From: Eubacteriales bacterium
Lineage (GTDB): Bacteria; Bacillota; Clostridia; Lachnospirales; Lachnospiraceae
NCBI GenBank assembly: GCA_030524175.1
Contig: JAUNHC010000020.1
Coordinates: 1 to 64,000, forward strand
Direction of reading: 5' to 3'
Length of the DNA stretch: 64,000 bases
Part shown: positions 52,182 to 64,000 of the stretch, piece after piece
How the letters are laid out: each line of letters opens with the position of its first letter
Position numbering within the stretch: position 1 is the first letter of the stretch
The notes under the pieces: generated by a model
Told to the model about the DNA's origin: nothing
Seen by the model: only the letters and a program-made list of their open reading frames with translations
Database searches by the model: none
Program-made: the position numbers and the translations under genes

Positions 52182-54160
52182 AACTACCTTCCTCTCCTAT
52201 GGGTATTGTAAACCGGACTACAGTGCCTTTTCCCACAACGCTGTCAGCATTTATATTTCCGCCGTGGGCCTCTATGATCCGGGCAGTGATATACAAGCCA
52301 AGACCATTACCTCCGGCATCCCGGTTCTTAGGATAACGTTTAAACAGATGGGACAGAAGTTCCGGCTGGATTCCGTCACCTGTGTCTTCTACAGTGACTG
52401 TTATCTCCTTACCTTCCGCCTGAACTCTTAAGGTGATCGTGCCGTCATGGGTATGCTTTGATGAATTTGACAACAGATTGATCATTACCTGCAAAAGTCT
52501 CTCTTTGTCCCCGTATATGACAGGCAGGTCAGCACCCTGCAACACCCTAATGGTGTTATTTCCTCTGTCCATAATGGGAAAATGGACTCTGGAAACAGTA
52601 TCCAGCAGTTCTGTCATATCAAGCCATTCCTTTTTCAGGCTAAAGCTGCCGCTCTCTATGGCAGCTTCATCCAGAAGCTGTGTCACCAGCCGTTCCATCC
52701 GTCCTGCCTCACTGTCTACCCGTCTCATATTATCCTTCACAGCCTCCCGGTCCACTGCAGCATCGTCCATCATATCCCCTGTAAGCTGGGCAAAACCTGT
52801 TACTACAGTTATAGGTATCTGCAGTTCATGAGAAAGATTATGTAAAAATTCCTCCTTTAGTTTGTTTGCCCTGCGAAGAGCCTCTGCCTCAAACCGCCTG
52901 TCCTGTTCTGACTGCCGTGCTAAAGCCACCTCCCGCATAGTGCCGTAAAAGGAAGCAGTCATCTGGAACAGAATGAATACCAGTGCAGCAAAATCCATCA
53001 TACTGTCATAGATTACCGGAAAAATCCTGATATCCCCATGATAGAACATTTCCCTGAGAGCAAGATACACAAAAAGTACAAGACCGCATAGTACAATGAC
53101 ATGCTGGACATCCATACCTGCCGTTGTCTGTGTGAAAAAGCACTTAAACACATATAGTGCGCACAACAGCACCATTACGTACACAGCAGGCAGTATCTGA
53201 GTCATTAAAACAGTGGGTATAAAAGAAAATAGAAGTACCGCCGCGGCATTCACTGATACGATAAAATATTTTGCCCCCCCCCCTGAAAATCCCTTCAAAC
53301 ATGGCATCCAGTGCCAGGATGATCAGAAGGCTTGCCAGGGGAATTGCAATATATTCCAGGCGGAAGGTGAGATACCAGGAGATTTCCGGGAACAGTGCAG
53401 TGATGACCTTCGGCCCTGTCACGCCTGTCCGCACCAGCCATACAAGACAAAATAATGCAAAGTACAGATTTGTCCGATAGCTTCTTAACTGCAGAAACAG
53501 TACAAGATGAATGATAAACAGAATCAGGCAGCCCCCCATGATCGCCGCAACAGTCAAGGTCTGCCGGGAGCATAAACGGCTGATACTCTCCACGGACCCG
53601 ATATCCAGTCCTACAGGATTACCGCCTTTTTTATGCACAAAGTTAGAAACCTGATGTACCACCTCAATCACTCCATTATCAGGAACAACTGTATAATATA
53701 CGGTTGTAGTCAAGGGGACTGTCTCTTTGGAATTTGTACCGGGCCGGCCCACATCCTGCATATGCTGACCATTGATATAAATAGTGTCGGCATAATCCAC
53801 ACTGGAAAAAGTGATCCCATATACACGCCCATCGGGCACAAGTATGCGGAAACGCGCCGTATAATACTGTGTTTCTTCTGCCTTTTCCGTCTTTACCACC
53901 TGAGCCTTGGGATTATTGTCAAATTCCTCCGGGGTTAAAAGAGCTTGTGGTACATATTCAACTTTATCCCCCTTCAGCCGGACATAATGCTTCTGCATTT
54001 CCACGCTTCTCAAATCCCATACCGGATCATCTGAATGTAATGTGATCATAGCAGAAGTGTCAGCCTTAAGCTGCCACACAAAAAAGCATAGCACAAAGAT
54101 ACAAGGAAGAAGCAGCGATAAACTCCACCATTCTTTATTTGTTATTTTCATCTTCTTCAT
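52174..54160 (-). pseudogene. 7TM (7TMR-DISM-type) histidine kinase, split by a G10 tract
   Basis: Two adjoining frames form one protein. The first (53144-54160) has a membrane helix, an extracellular beta-sandwich (about 50-200, ARFRILVPDGRVYGITFSSVDYADTIYINGQ) and helices 1-3 of a 7TM module. The second (52174-53307) has helices 4-7, HisKA (EEFLHNLSHELQIPITVVTGFAQL) and an intact ATPase domain. The frame changes at ten G (53274-53283) between helices 3 and 4. Nine or twelve G would give one continuous protein of about 660 residues. Because everything else is intact I read this as a phase-variable or sequencing-affected gene rather than a decayed one. It is followed by its response regulator. 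Confidence 0.8.
53274..53283 (-). repeat. G10 homopolymer tract inside the kinase gene
   Basis: Ten C on the plus strand (G on the coding strand). The upstream frame reads AGG GGG GGG GGC AAA; the kinase frame needs AGG GGG GGG GCA AAA, that is one G fewer (or two more). This is the longest homopolymer noticed inside a gene in the window and a classic site for slipped-strand mispairing. Confidence 0.9.
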
Positions 54161-54238
54161 ATCACGTCTCCTTCCTGACAGCTTATTGTATGATCAGCGA
54201 TGTCTGCGTCAGCTCACACGTCCGTTTTATAGTCAAAA

Positions 54239-54266
54239 CCGCGCTTCCTTTTACAGGAAAACGCGG
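54239..54266 (-). terminator. Terminator after the amidase gene
   Basis: CCGCG...TTTTCCT pairs with AGGAA..GCGCGG on the reverse strand, followed by TTTT. It separates the amidase gene from the kinase operon. Confidence 0.7.
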
Positions 54267-54297
54267 CTGAATCATCTATAAAGCTTATAATACTACA

Positions 54298-55095
54298 TCA
54301 TAAATTCTCCTGGAGCACATAATCCTCCTGGATCCGGCCGGCAATATCGGCTTTCATCTGAGTCCAGGCATCCGGGTTTTCCACATAGTATTTCGGACAG
54401 TTCTTACCGGTGACATCATAGTGCCGGATCACATTTTCTTCCGTCAGTCCGAACCTGGTACAGAGCCATGCTGTAAGCTTCACAACAGAATCATAGGTAG
54501 AATCATTAAAAAGCCCTGTTTCATCAGGATGACAGCATTCTATAGACAAAGTATCCACATTCCGCTCATTGGTGGCATAGGACATCTCAGATGTGGGAAT
54601 ACACTGTACCACTTCTCCATCCAGACCTACCACAAAGTGGCTGCTGGCTTTTGTCTGCTGAGTTACTGCCAGGTTCTCGAAATAATTTCTGTTGGCTATG
54701 GCTGTTGCGCCCGGATTGGCTGTGTAGTGGATGGCTATGTACTTAACACTGTCTATGGCTATCTGCGGCCTGGAATACTCATTGGGGGTGAGCAGTTCAA
54801 CATCAATGTAAGGAGCACCCTCCTGCTGCCAGAGCTCGGGGCCGCCTCCTGAATTCTTGATAACCGCTTCCCTCTGCTGCTGTTCTCTCTCCTGGGCCAC
54901 CTTAAGGGCCGCTGCAGCGATGATGAGAATGACAAGAAGAACACCTAGACAGGCTATGATAACGTGCAAGTTTCTCTGCCTGGTCCGGCTGCGGTGCCTG
55001 ACTGCCTTTGGTCTGTTACCAGCAGAAGCCTTCCCGGGATAGGAAGGCTTTGCGGAATTCTTTTTAAATTTATTTGTACCCTTCTTTTGTGCCAT
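54298..55095 (-). CDS. Membrane-anchored N-acetylmuramoyl-L-alanine amidase (Amidase_2)
   Basis: Protein of 265 residues: a basic cytoplasmic N-terminus (about 1-42), a membrane helix (about 43-66, HVIIACLGVLLVILIIAAAAL) and an Amidase_2/PGRP-type domain (about 110-260). Zinc ligands are visible as His in YIAIHYTANPGA, His in NVIRHYDVTGKNCP and the Cys of that segment. ASSHFVVGLDGEVVQ and LSIECCHPDETG are typical of the family. It would cut the stem peptide from muramic acid at the cell surface. ATG start; monocistronic. Confidence 0.88.
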   Translation of the reverse strand: MAQKKGTNKFKKNSAKPSYPGKASAGNRPKAVRHRSRTRQRNLHVIIACLGVLLVILIIAAAALKVAQEREQQQREAVIKNSGGGPELWQQEGAPYIDVELLTPNEYSRPQIAIDSVKYIAIHYTANPGATAIANRNYFENLAVTQQTKASSHFVVGLDGEVVQCIPTSEMSYATNERNVDTLSIECCHPDETGLFNDSTYDSVVKLTAWLCTRFGLTEENVIRHYDVTGKNCPKYYVENPDAWTQMKADIAGRIQEDYVLQENL

Positions 55096-55199
55096 AAGTT
55101 TTATCAGCCGCCCTTACGATACCGTCTGCAAAGCAGTGTCTGTGAATGGAAGCATTTCCTATTGCATCCGGTTATGAAATATGAGCTGCAGCCTTTTAT

Positions 55200-56681
<1,482 letters not shown>

Positions 56682-56693
56682 TTATCTTTTATT

Positions 56694-56747
56694 GTTACCG
56701 TTCAGGCGTTAGCAGTGCGTGCTGCTGTGACAGAGTGAACAGTTAAC
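56694..56747. repeat. 54-bp inverted-repeat element upstream of guaB
   Basis: Ends GTTACCGTTCA and TGAACAGTTAAC are near inverted repeats and match the terminal motif of the 14852-14996 element (GTTACTGTTCACT). The centre has AGCAG-tgcg-tGCTGCT. Probably a short relative of that family inside the guaB promoter region. Confidence 0.45.
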
Positions 56748-56797
56748 TTTGATTTTGTTCCCTAGTGTAACAAAAATAAGAATTTGTGTCAATACAA

Positions 56798-56821
56798 AAA
56801 ATGTGCCCGAAGGCACATTTT
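56798..56821 (-). terminator. Terminator of the 56833 membrane protein gene
   Basis: AAAATGTGCC pairs with GGCACATTTT around CGAA (UUCG-type tetraloop on the reverse strand), followed by TTTTGTATTG. Confidence 0.85.
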
Positions 56822-56832
56822 CTTTTCTTCCC

Positions 56833-57336
56833 TCAGTCTAAAAAAACTTTGCTGGGGGCTGAATTTCTCATAGTTTTAGCCAGGGCTTCGTCCGGCTCAA
56901 TGATGATCTTACAGGCTTCATTGCCGTCCCTGGTGATGATGGCATAGCGGTTATGCTCCGGATTTCCGGAGGAATAATCCAGCACCTTCATCTTCTGGTT
57001 TCCGTTATAATAATCTAATCTGTGGGATTTCATAGGGGCCATCAGATCCGCTTCAGAAAGATTGATGCTTTTCACTCTTTTCCTTTTGGTTTTGGCCATT
57101 ACCATGTCAATATCCATCTCCCCGTTCACAAACAGATATTCAAACTCCAAGTCTGTCTTAGGAATGACAAAATATGTAACCACGCCTAAAACAATAGCCA
57201 CGATCAGCAGAAGCGGGGTGACAAATAAACCTGCCAGCACAAAAAGCACTGTCAAGGTGATCAAACCGTATTTGATAATACTGTCTTTTGCCGTTTTTTC
57301 TTTTTTTACCAGTAATTCAGAATATAAATCGCTCAT
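56833..57336 (-). CDS. Hypothetical membrane protein (DUF6106-like)
   Basis: Protein of 167 residues with two membrane helices (about 22-60, YGLITLTVLFVLAGLFVTPLLLIVAIVLGVVTYFVI) and a cytoplasmic beta-rich domain (about 65-165; FEYLFVNGEMDIDMVMAKTKRKRVKSINLSE, NRYAIITRDGNEACKIIIEPDE). I believe it belongs to DUF6106, a group frequent in Lachnospiraceae, but that is from memory. The second half recalls PH-like folds. Function unknown; monocistronic between groEL and guaB. Start ATG with GGAGAGGA upstream. Confidence 0.7.
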   Translation of the reverse strand: MSDLYSELLVKKEKTAKDSIIKYGLITLTVLFVLAGLFVTPLLLIVAIVLGVVTYFVIPKTDLEFEYLFVNGEMDIDMVMAKTKRKRVKSINLSEADLMAPMKSHRLDYYNGNQKMKVLDYSSGNPEHNRYAIITRDGNEACKIIIEPDEALAKTMRNSAPSKVFLD

Positions 57337-57422
57337 AATGTCCTCTCCTTGTATTTCTTCTTGGCATGACCTTTTTTAATGCCAGTATGCCCATTCAGGG
57401 CGTTAACCATAGTATAGCACAA

Positions 57423-57455
57423 AACGGAACCAGCGTCTATGACGCCGGTTCCGTT
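57423..57455 (-). terminator. Terminator of groESL
   Basis: AACGGAACC..GCGTC pairs with GACGC..GGTTCCGTT (one mismatch), followed on the reverse strand by TTTG. Confidence 0.8.
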
Positions 57456-57482
57456 AAATTGTGAAACTTTATGGCAATTTTT

Positions 57483-59123
<1,641 letters not shown>

Positions 59124-59141
59124 TTAGTTTTTCATAAAAAA

Positions 59142-59429
<288 letters not shown>

Positions 59430-59466
59430 CTATAGTCCTCCTTTATTTTTTGAACTTTTTCGATTA

Positions 59467-59493
59467 CTAGCACTCATTTAAGTCGAGTGCTAA
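59467..59493 (-). promoter_or_regulatory. CIRCE element (HrcA operator) of groESL
   Basis: Reverse strand TTAGCACTC-N9-GAGTGCTAG: the consensus inverted repeat with only its last base different. It lies right after the -10 box, as expected for HrcA repression. Confidence 0.95.
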
Positions 59494-59504
59494 TCACTGT
59501 CCTT

Positions 59505-59533
59505 ATATTATTGAATTACTTCTTTTTCTGCAA
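59505..59533 (-). promoter_or_regulatory. groESL promoter
   Basis: Reverse strand TTGCAG (59533-59528), 17 bases, TAATAT (59510-59505), immediately upstream of CIRCE. Confidence 0.7.
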
Positions 59534-59716
59534 CTCCTTACAGCCTGGTATTTTTCTATTTATTCTCTTATTTACTTATTTATTCTATTATTATCTCTTG
59601 TTTTCTCACTTTCTAATTTTTCACAATTTCTTCTTACTTTAAAAAGAATATGCCAAACAGACTCAACAAAGCGGTGTACTTCCCTAGAGTGTGTTTGAAA
59701 TTGCTCTGGTATACAA

Positions 59717-59759
59717 GAAAAAGCTGCCTCCTGCAGCATCCTGCAAGAAACAGCTTTTT
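59717..59759 (-). terminator. Terminator of codY
   Basis: AAAAAGCTG pairs with CAGCTTTTT, with inner CTGCAG pairing; on the reverse strand TTTTTCTTG follows. The remaining 180 bases up to the groES promoter are AT-rich with no feature seen. Confidence 0.75.
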
Positions 59760-59818
59760 ACTCTTATCGTGCTTCCGGCGGCATAGCAACATATTCCTGC
59801 TGCTATTATATGCCCTGC

Positions 59819-60604
59819 CTACGCTTTTTTATTCCGCTGTGCCTTAATTTCTTCCAGTTCTTCAAAAATAACTTCATTCAGAACCTTGATATAGGTTCCT
59901 TTCATTCCTGAAGAGCGGGATTCGATCACACCTGCACTCTCAAATTTGCGAAGTGCATTTACGATAACAGACCTGGTGATCCCCACACGGTCTGCAATTT
60001 TGCTGGCTACCAAAATACCCTCATCTCCGTCTAATTCATCAAAGATGTGGATAATTGCTTCCAGTTCAGAGAAGGATAGAGTGTTGAATGCTGATTTTAC
60101 TACCTGCTGTTTTCTGTCCTCTTCTGCGTTTTCCTCATGTACGGCCCGCATCATTTCCAGCCCTACCACTGTGGTACCATATTCACTTACTATAATATCC
60201 TCGATGTCATATGCTTTATCGTCACGGTACATAAACAGGGTGCCCAGCCTCTCGCCTGCAATATCAATGGGATTGATGATCCCCTGAAAACTGCTGGATA
60301 CATGCTCAAATCCTAATGTCTGAAGGTTAACATTTTCTTTCGTAGACAAAACGCCCAAAAATCTTTCATTCAACAATGCATCCACATAGCCGCCGACCTT
60401 ATCCTCAATCAACTCTGTAATTTCTTCTACGCCGGGGCACAGGCTTACGCCCAGGACTTTTCCTTTCTTGCTGAGCACCAGAATGTTGGAACTCAGAGTT
60501 TCCATCAACACCTGGCAGATGTCATTAAATACAACCTTGCTGGAGCTGCTATTGTGTAAAAGCTTGTTAATTTTTCTTGTTTTATCTAGCAACTGAACGC
60601 TCAT
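59819..60604 (-). CDS. codY: Global regulator CodY
   Basis: Repressor of 261 residues, normal length, that senses GTP and branched-chain amino acids in low-GC Gram-positives. The N-terminal GAF domain (about 1-155) has LLDKTRKINKLLHN and SSFQGIINPIDIAGERLGTLF; the C-terminal winged helix (about 170-255) has ASKIADRVGITRSVIVNALRKFESAGVIESRSSGMKGTYIKVLN, a very conserved CodY signature. It follows topA in the usual order but with a likely terminator between. AGGAGG before ATG. Confidence 0.96.
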   Translation of the reverse strand: MSVQLLDKTRKINKLLHNSSSSKVVFNDICQVLMETLSSNILVLSKKGKVLGVSLCPGVEEITELIEDKVGGYVDALLNERFLGVLSTKENVNLQTLGFEHVSSSFQGIINPIDIAGERLGTLFMYRDDKAYDIEDIIVSEYGTTVVGLEMMRAVHEENAEEDRKQQVVKSAFNTLSFSELEAIIHIFDELDGDEGILVASKIADRVGITRSVIVNALRKFESAGVIESRSSGMKGTYIKVLNEVIFEELEEIKAQRNKKA

Positions 60605-60773
60605 ATTGTCCTCCTTTCGCCTTTGTTTTGTAAATTATAGATATTGCTAATCTAATACTACACTTTTTAAGTGAAAATTACAAGACATTTTTTACTATTT
60701 TTCTATTTTACTTGGCTTTTCAGAAAATACATTTCTTTACTATTTATTATGGAACAAATTATGGCACCAAAAA

Positions 60774-60813
60774 TGCAGGGAAAATGAGTGTTTCAGCGCC
60801 CTTTCTCCCTGCA
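60774..60813 (-). terminator. Terminator between topA and codY
   Basis: TGCAGGG..A pairs with CCCTGCA, with further A/T pairs inside; on the reverse strand TTTTTGG follows. Confidence 0.65.
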
Positions 60814-60853
60814 CTTTAAAATGTCTGAATACGAATATTTTTATGTCCTCAAA

Positions 60854-62923
60854 TTAGTCTTCTTTAGGTTTCGTCTCTACATATCCACAGGTTTCCGCGC
60901 TGCAGGCCAATTTGTTTCCTTTTTCTACCATATAGCTGCCGCAGACCGGGCATTTCTTATTGGAAGGCTTCTGCCAGGACATAAAATCGCATTCCGGATT
61001 ATCCTCGCAGCCATAATATCTGCGGCCCTTTTTCGTCTTCTTGAGCACAACTTCCTTTCCGCATTTCGGACATGGTACACCGATTTTCTCAAAATATGGC
61101 TTGGTATTCCTGCATTCCGGAAATCCGGGGCAGGCTAAGAACCTTCCGTGAGGACCATATTTGATCACCATATTACGTCCGCAGTTATCGCAGATGACAT
61201 CTGTGACTTCGTCCTGGATATCAACCTTCTCCAGTTCCTTTTCTGCCTCATCCACGTCTTTCTTCAAATCAGGATAGAAATTGCGCACCACAGTCTTCCA
61301 CTGCACTGTACCGCCTTCCACACAGTCGAGAAGGCCTTCCATCATTGCGGTGAAATTTACATCCACAATACTTGGGAATGCCTGCTTCATAATATTGTTC
61401 ACCACTTCCCCAAGCTCTGTGACATACAGATTCTTCTGCTCCTTAGCCACGTACCGGCGGCTTATGATGGTTGTAATGGTCGGGGCATAGGTACTGGGAC
61501 GTCCGATTCCCAGTTCCTCCATTGTTTTTACAAGGGATGCCTCCGTATAATGGGCCGGCGGCTGGGTAAAATGCTGTTCCGGCTTTAATTCCTTTAAAGT
61601 AAGCTTCATGCCCTTCTCCAGACTCTGGCTCAGCACATTTCCCTTCTTGCTGTCCTCCTCCTGGATATATACAGACATAAAACCGTCAAATATCACTTTT
61701 GACGCAGCCACTGTAAATACATAATCTCCGGCATTGATCTTCACAGAAGTCGTCTCATAGCGTGCCGGCGCCATACGGCTGGCTGCAAACCGTTTCCAGA
61801 TAAGCTGGTAAAGGCGGAACTGATCCCTGGAAAGGGATTCCTTAAGCATCACCGGAGTCCTGCTGATATCTGTGGGACGGATAGCCTCATGGGCATCCTG
61901 GATCTTCTGTCCCTTCTTAGCCGCCTTCTCCGTACCGGAAACATATTGTTCTCCGTACTGGGCTGAAATATATTCTCTTGCCGCAGTATCTGCTTCCTCT
62001 GAAATTCTTGTGGAATCGGTACGAAGGTAGGTGATGACACCCACTGTGCCGTTTCCTTTAATATCTATACCCTCATAAAGCTGCTGGGCAAGACGCATTG
62101 TCTTCTGGGTTGAAAAATTCAGAGTCTTGGATGCTTCCTGCTGCAGGGTACTGGTAGTAAAGGGCAGAGGCGCATTCTTGATACGTTCCCCTTTCTTGAC
62201 CTCATCTACCACAAAATCGCGTCCCTCCAGGTTTTTCAGGATTTCATCCATCTCCTGTTTATTGTGAATGGCCATTTTCTTATCTGTACCGTAGAATTTC
62301 GCCTCCAGGGGCTTCTTCTCCCCCTTAACCTGGAATTCCCCGTCCAGGCTCCAGTATTCCTCGGGAATAAATGAATTGATCTCATCCTCCCTGTCACAGA
62401 TAATACGCAGTGCCACAGACTGGACACGGCCCGCACTCAATCCCCGCTTTACCTTTGCCCAAAGAAGAGGACTGATGGTATATCCAACCATCCTGTCAAG
62501 CATACGCCGCGCCTGCTGGGCGTCAACCAGATCCATATCCAGTTCTCTTGCCTGTTTGATGGAATCCTTCACAGCCGTCTTGGTGATCTCGTTGAAGGTG
62601 ATTCTGTGCATTTTCTTCGGTTCTTCCTTAAGCGCCTGAAGCAAATGCCAGGAAATCGCCTCTCCCTCACGGTCGGGGTCAGTTGCGAGATAGATCTTAT
62701 CTGCCTTCTTTGCAGCCTTGCGAAGCTTGGCCAGCAATTCTCCTTTCCCCCGTATTGTAATATATTTGGGCTCGAAATCATTCTCTACATCAATTCCGAA
62801 CTGACTCTTGGGGAAATCACGCACGTGTCCGTTAGAAGCCTCAACCTCGTAATTTGCACCCAGGAATTTCTTGATCGTCTTCACTTTTGCAGGTGATTCC
62901 ACTATCACCAGATATTTCGCCAT
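60854..62923 (-). CDS. topA: DNA topoisomerase I
   Basis: Type IA topoisomerase of 689 residues that relaxes negative supercoils. The Toprim domain (about 1-115) has KYLVIVESPAKVKTIKKFLG and LATDPDREGEAISWH. The active-site Tyr lies in ITYLRTDSTRIS near 305. The C-terminus (about 565-689) carries three four-cysteine zinc ribbons (CDNCGRNM, CPKCGKEV, CPVCGSYM). The start at 62923 (MAKYLVIV) has GGAGAGG upstream; a frame from 62947 adds eight unlikely residues. Part of the comM-dprA-topA run. Confidence 0.95.
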   Translation of the reverse strand: MAKYLVIVESPAKVKTIKKFLGANYEVEASNGHVRDFPKSQFGIDVENDFEPKYITIRGKGELLAKLRKAAKKADKIYLATDPDREGEAISWHLLQALKEEPKKMHRITFNEITKTAVKDSIKQARELDMDLVDAQQARRMLDRMVGYTISPLLWAKVKRGLSAGRVQSVALRIICDREDEINSFIPEEYWSLDGEFQVKGEKKPLEAKFYGTDKKMAIHNKQEMDEILKNLEGRDFVVDEVKKGERIKNAPLPFTTSTLQQEASKTLNFSTQKTMRLAQQLYEGIDIKGNGTVGVITYLRTDSTRISEEADTAAREYISAQYGEQYVSGTEKAAKKGQKIQDAHEAIRPTDISRTPVMLKESLSRDQFRLYQLIWKRFAASRMAPARYETTSVKINAGDYVFTVAASKVIFDGFMSVYIQEEDSKKGNVLSQSLEKGMKLTLKELKPEQHFTQPPAHYTEASLVKTMEELGIGRPSTYAPTITTIISRRYVAKEQKNLYVTELGEVVNNIMKQAFPSIVDVNFTAMMEGLLDCVEGGTVQWKTVVRNFYPDLKKDVDEAEKELEKVDIQDEVTDVICDNCGRNMVIKYGPHGRFLACPGFPECRNTKPYFEKIGVPCPKCGKEVVLKKTKKGRRYYGCEDNPECDFMSWQKPSNKKCPVCGSYMVEKGNKLACSAETCGYVETKPKED

Positions 62924-62974
62924 GTTACCTCTCCTAGTCGTAATCATTCATTGTTTGTAACAGTGATCCTGACC

Positions 62975-63862
62975 TCACTCCTGTCTCACATAATAATGCC
63001 TGCCGATTTCCCTGGCAAGTCCCAGAACTTCCAGTTCCAGAAGAAGACTGCTGGTCTTCCCCGGCGGAAAACCTGTTTTATTGATAAAAAAGTCCAGGTT
63101 TTTTGGTCGTAAATCGAGACAACTATACACCAAATTTAAATCACTTGCAAGTCCTATCTCGTTTTTTTCCTCTGTTTCCTTCTCATTTTTTATGGAAATC
63201 CCCCACTCAGACAGAAGAATTTCAGGGCAGTAAGCTATTCCTGCACCGTCATAGATCAGCTTATGGCAGCCGTAGCTTAGCTCATCATTCACTGCTCCGG
63301 GCACTGCATACACAGCCTTTCCCTGTTCCATGGCATAGTTGGCAGTGATAAGGGAACCGCTGTTCTTCTTCGCCTCCACTACCAGCACCACATCAGCCAG
63401 AGCACTTATGATCCTGTTTCTGGCAGGAAAATAATACGGCATAGCCTGAGTCCCTTCCGGATATTCGCTGATGATCCCTCCGCCGTTTCTTAAAATGCGC
63501 TGATACAGTTGCCTGTTGGATGAAGGATAACAGATATCCACTCCGCTGCCCAGCACGGCGAAAGTAGGTGTATTACCCTCCATAGCGCCTTTATGCCCCT
63601 CAGAATCTATTCCAAGGGCCATGCCGCTGATCACCTGGACTCCTGCAGCGCTTAACACTCTTCCGAAGCGAAAGGCCTGGATACGCCCGTATACACTGCA
63701 CATACGAGCCCCTACAATTGCCACGGACGGCAGATTGCTGTCCGGCAGTGTACCTTTATAGTACAGCTGCTGGGGCATCCCCTGGTAATTCTTCAGTTTC
63801 TGCGGATATTCCGGGTTTTCTTTTCTGACACAAAAAATAGTTTCCTTCTGTGTTCCTTCCAT
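62975..63862 (-). CDS. dprA: DNA processing protein DprA/Smf
   Basis: Protein of 295 residues that binds incoming single-stranded DNA and loads RecA during transformation. The Rossmann-like core (about 25-235) shows VAIVGARMCSVYGR, VISGMALGIDSEGHKGAM, VLGSGVDICYP, ISEYPEGTQAMPYYFPARNRIISALAD and GSLITANYAMEQGKAVYAVPG. A C-terminal winged helix (about 250-295) follows. The N-terminal SAM-like domain of longer DprAs is absent. The start at 63862 has AGGAGG 8 bases upstream; an open frame to 63946 runs into the intergenic DNA. Follows comM/yifB. Confidence 0.93.
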   Translation of the reverse strand: MEGTQKETIFCVRKENPEYPQKLKNYQGMPQQLYYKGTLPDSNLPSVAIVGARMCSVYGRIQAFRFGRVLSAAGVQVISGMALGIDSEGHKGAMEGNTPTFAVLGSGVDICYPSSNRQLYQRILRNGGGIISEYPEGTQAMPYYFPARNRIISALADVVLVVEAKKNSGSLITANYAMEQGKAVYAVPGAVNDELSYGCHKLIYDGAGIAYCPEILLSEWGISIKNEKETEEKNEIGLASDLNLVYSCLDLRPKNLDFFINKTGFPPGKTSSLLLELEVLGLAREIGRHYYVRQE

Positions 63863-63954
63863 ATAGAATACCTCCTGTGATACTTTTTTATGACAAACTA
63901 CGAAAAAATGCTGATAACTATTCCGCAGACAATACTGTTTAAACACAGGCGGTC

Positions 63955-64000
63955 CTATCTCCAGTATTTTTTGTCAAAGGCCCTGAAGGAGAGGGCTTCG
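63955..64000 (-). CDS. C-terminal end of ComM/YifB-type Mg chelatase-like ATPase (partial)
   Basis: The last 14 codons of a gene entering from the right edge: EALSFRAFDKKYWR and stop TAG. The ending with a KYWR-type tail and its place just upstream of dprA match the ComM/YifB family. Only the tail is in the window, so the call rests on this tail and gene order. Confidence 0.7.
   Translation of the reverse strand, partial: EALSFRAFDKKYWR

Noticed and set aside
53144-53307. Treating the two kinase halves as separate overlapping genes
   Set aside because: The 7TM module is cut between helices 3 and 4 exactly at a homopolymer. The continuation of both halves across one frame change is far more economical than two independent genes.

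Overview
The window reads as chromosomal DNA of a Gram-positive anaerobic clostridium, most likely a member of the Lachnospiraceae. The main reasons are the gene order comM/yifB - dprA - topA - codY, a CIRCE-controlled groES-groEL pair, a purine branch in which AICAR formyltransferase and a PurO-type IMP cyclohydrolase are separate genes behind a ZTP riboswitch, strong AGGAGG-type ribosome binding sites, and tRNA genes without an encoded CCA. The genus cannot be fixed from the sequence alone. No rRNA, CRISPR array, intact prophage or complete transposase gene was seen.

Layout. Bases 1-4500 are an AT-rich, partly decayed segment: a gene remnant, a cysteine hydrolase, a WYL regulator, a divergent zinc alcohol dehydrogenase, an internally deleted aromatic-acid-exporter-like gene and a pair of hairpins that look like ends of a small mobile element. 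Bases 4540-24000 are mostly housekeeping: rlmD, yhaM and an HtrA-like protein that has lost its catalytic triad; mutS2 followed by a two-component system; adenine deaminase; trmL; a radical SAM protein; feoAB facing a Crp/Fnr regulator; trxAB; glyA. After an iron-dependent alcohol dehydrogenase comes a gene-free 800-base stretch (25252-26061) filled by two large imperfect palindromes that look like diverged, oppositely oriented copies of one structured element, then tRNA-Phe, a structured leader and metY. Next are two cell-wall/surface proteins, a MarR-MATE operon with a clear two-site operator, a diguanylate cyclase and tRNA-Gly.

Bases 33481-45672 form one reverse-strand sugar locus. A lipoprotein binding protein, a YesN-type regulator and a YesM/LytS-type kinase precede an orphan binding protein, a ribose/xylose-type ABC transporter and two catabolic genes (an MocA-type oxidoreductase and a TIM-barrel isomerase). 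The sensing and transport binding proteins are paralogues sharing several ligand-pocket segments, which fits a binding-protein/kinase/regulator three-component system that controls its own transporter.

Bases 45965-48145 hold the riboswitch-controlled purine genes. Bases 48244-54160 hold a 1019-residue secreted repeat protein beside a two-component system. Its 7TM (7TMR-DISM type) histidine kinase is split by a run of ten G in the coding strand; nine or twelve G would restore the frame, so this is a candidate phase-variable sensor (or an assembly error). The rest is housekeeping: a cell-wall amidase, guaB, a small membrane protein, groESL, codY, topA, dprA and the last codons of comM/yifB.

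The most unusual items are the twin structured elements at 25287-25954, the G10-interrupted kinase at 53274-53283, the HtrA-like pseudoprotease, and a small family of terminal-inverted-repeat elements (14852-14996, with relatives near 45808 and 56694).
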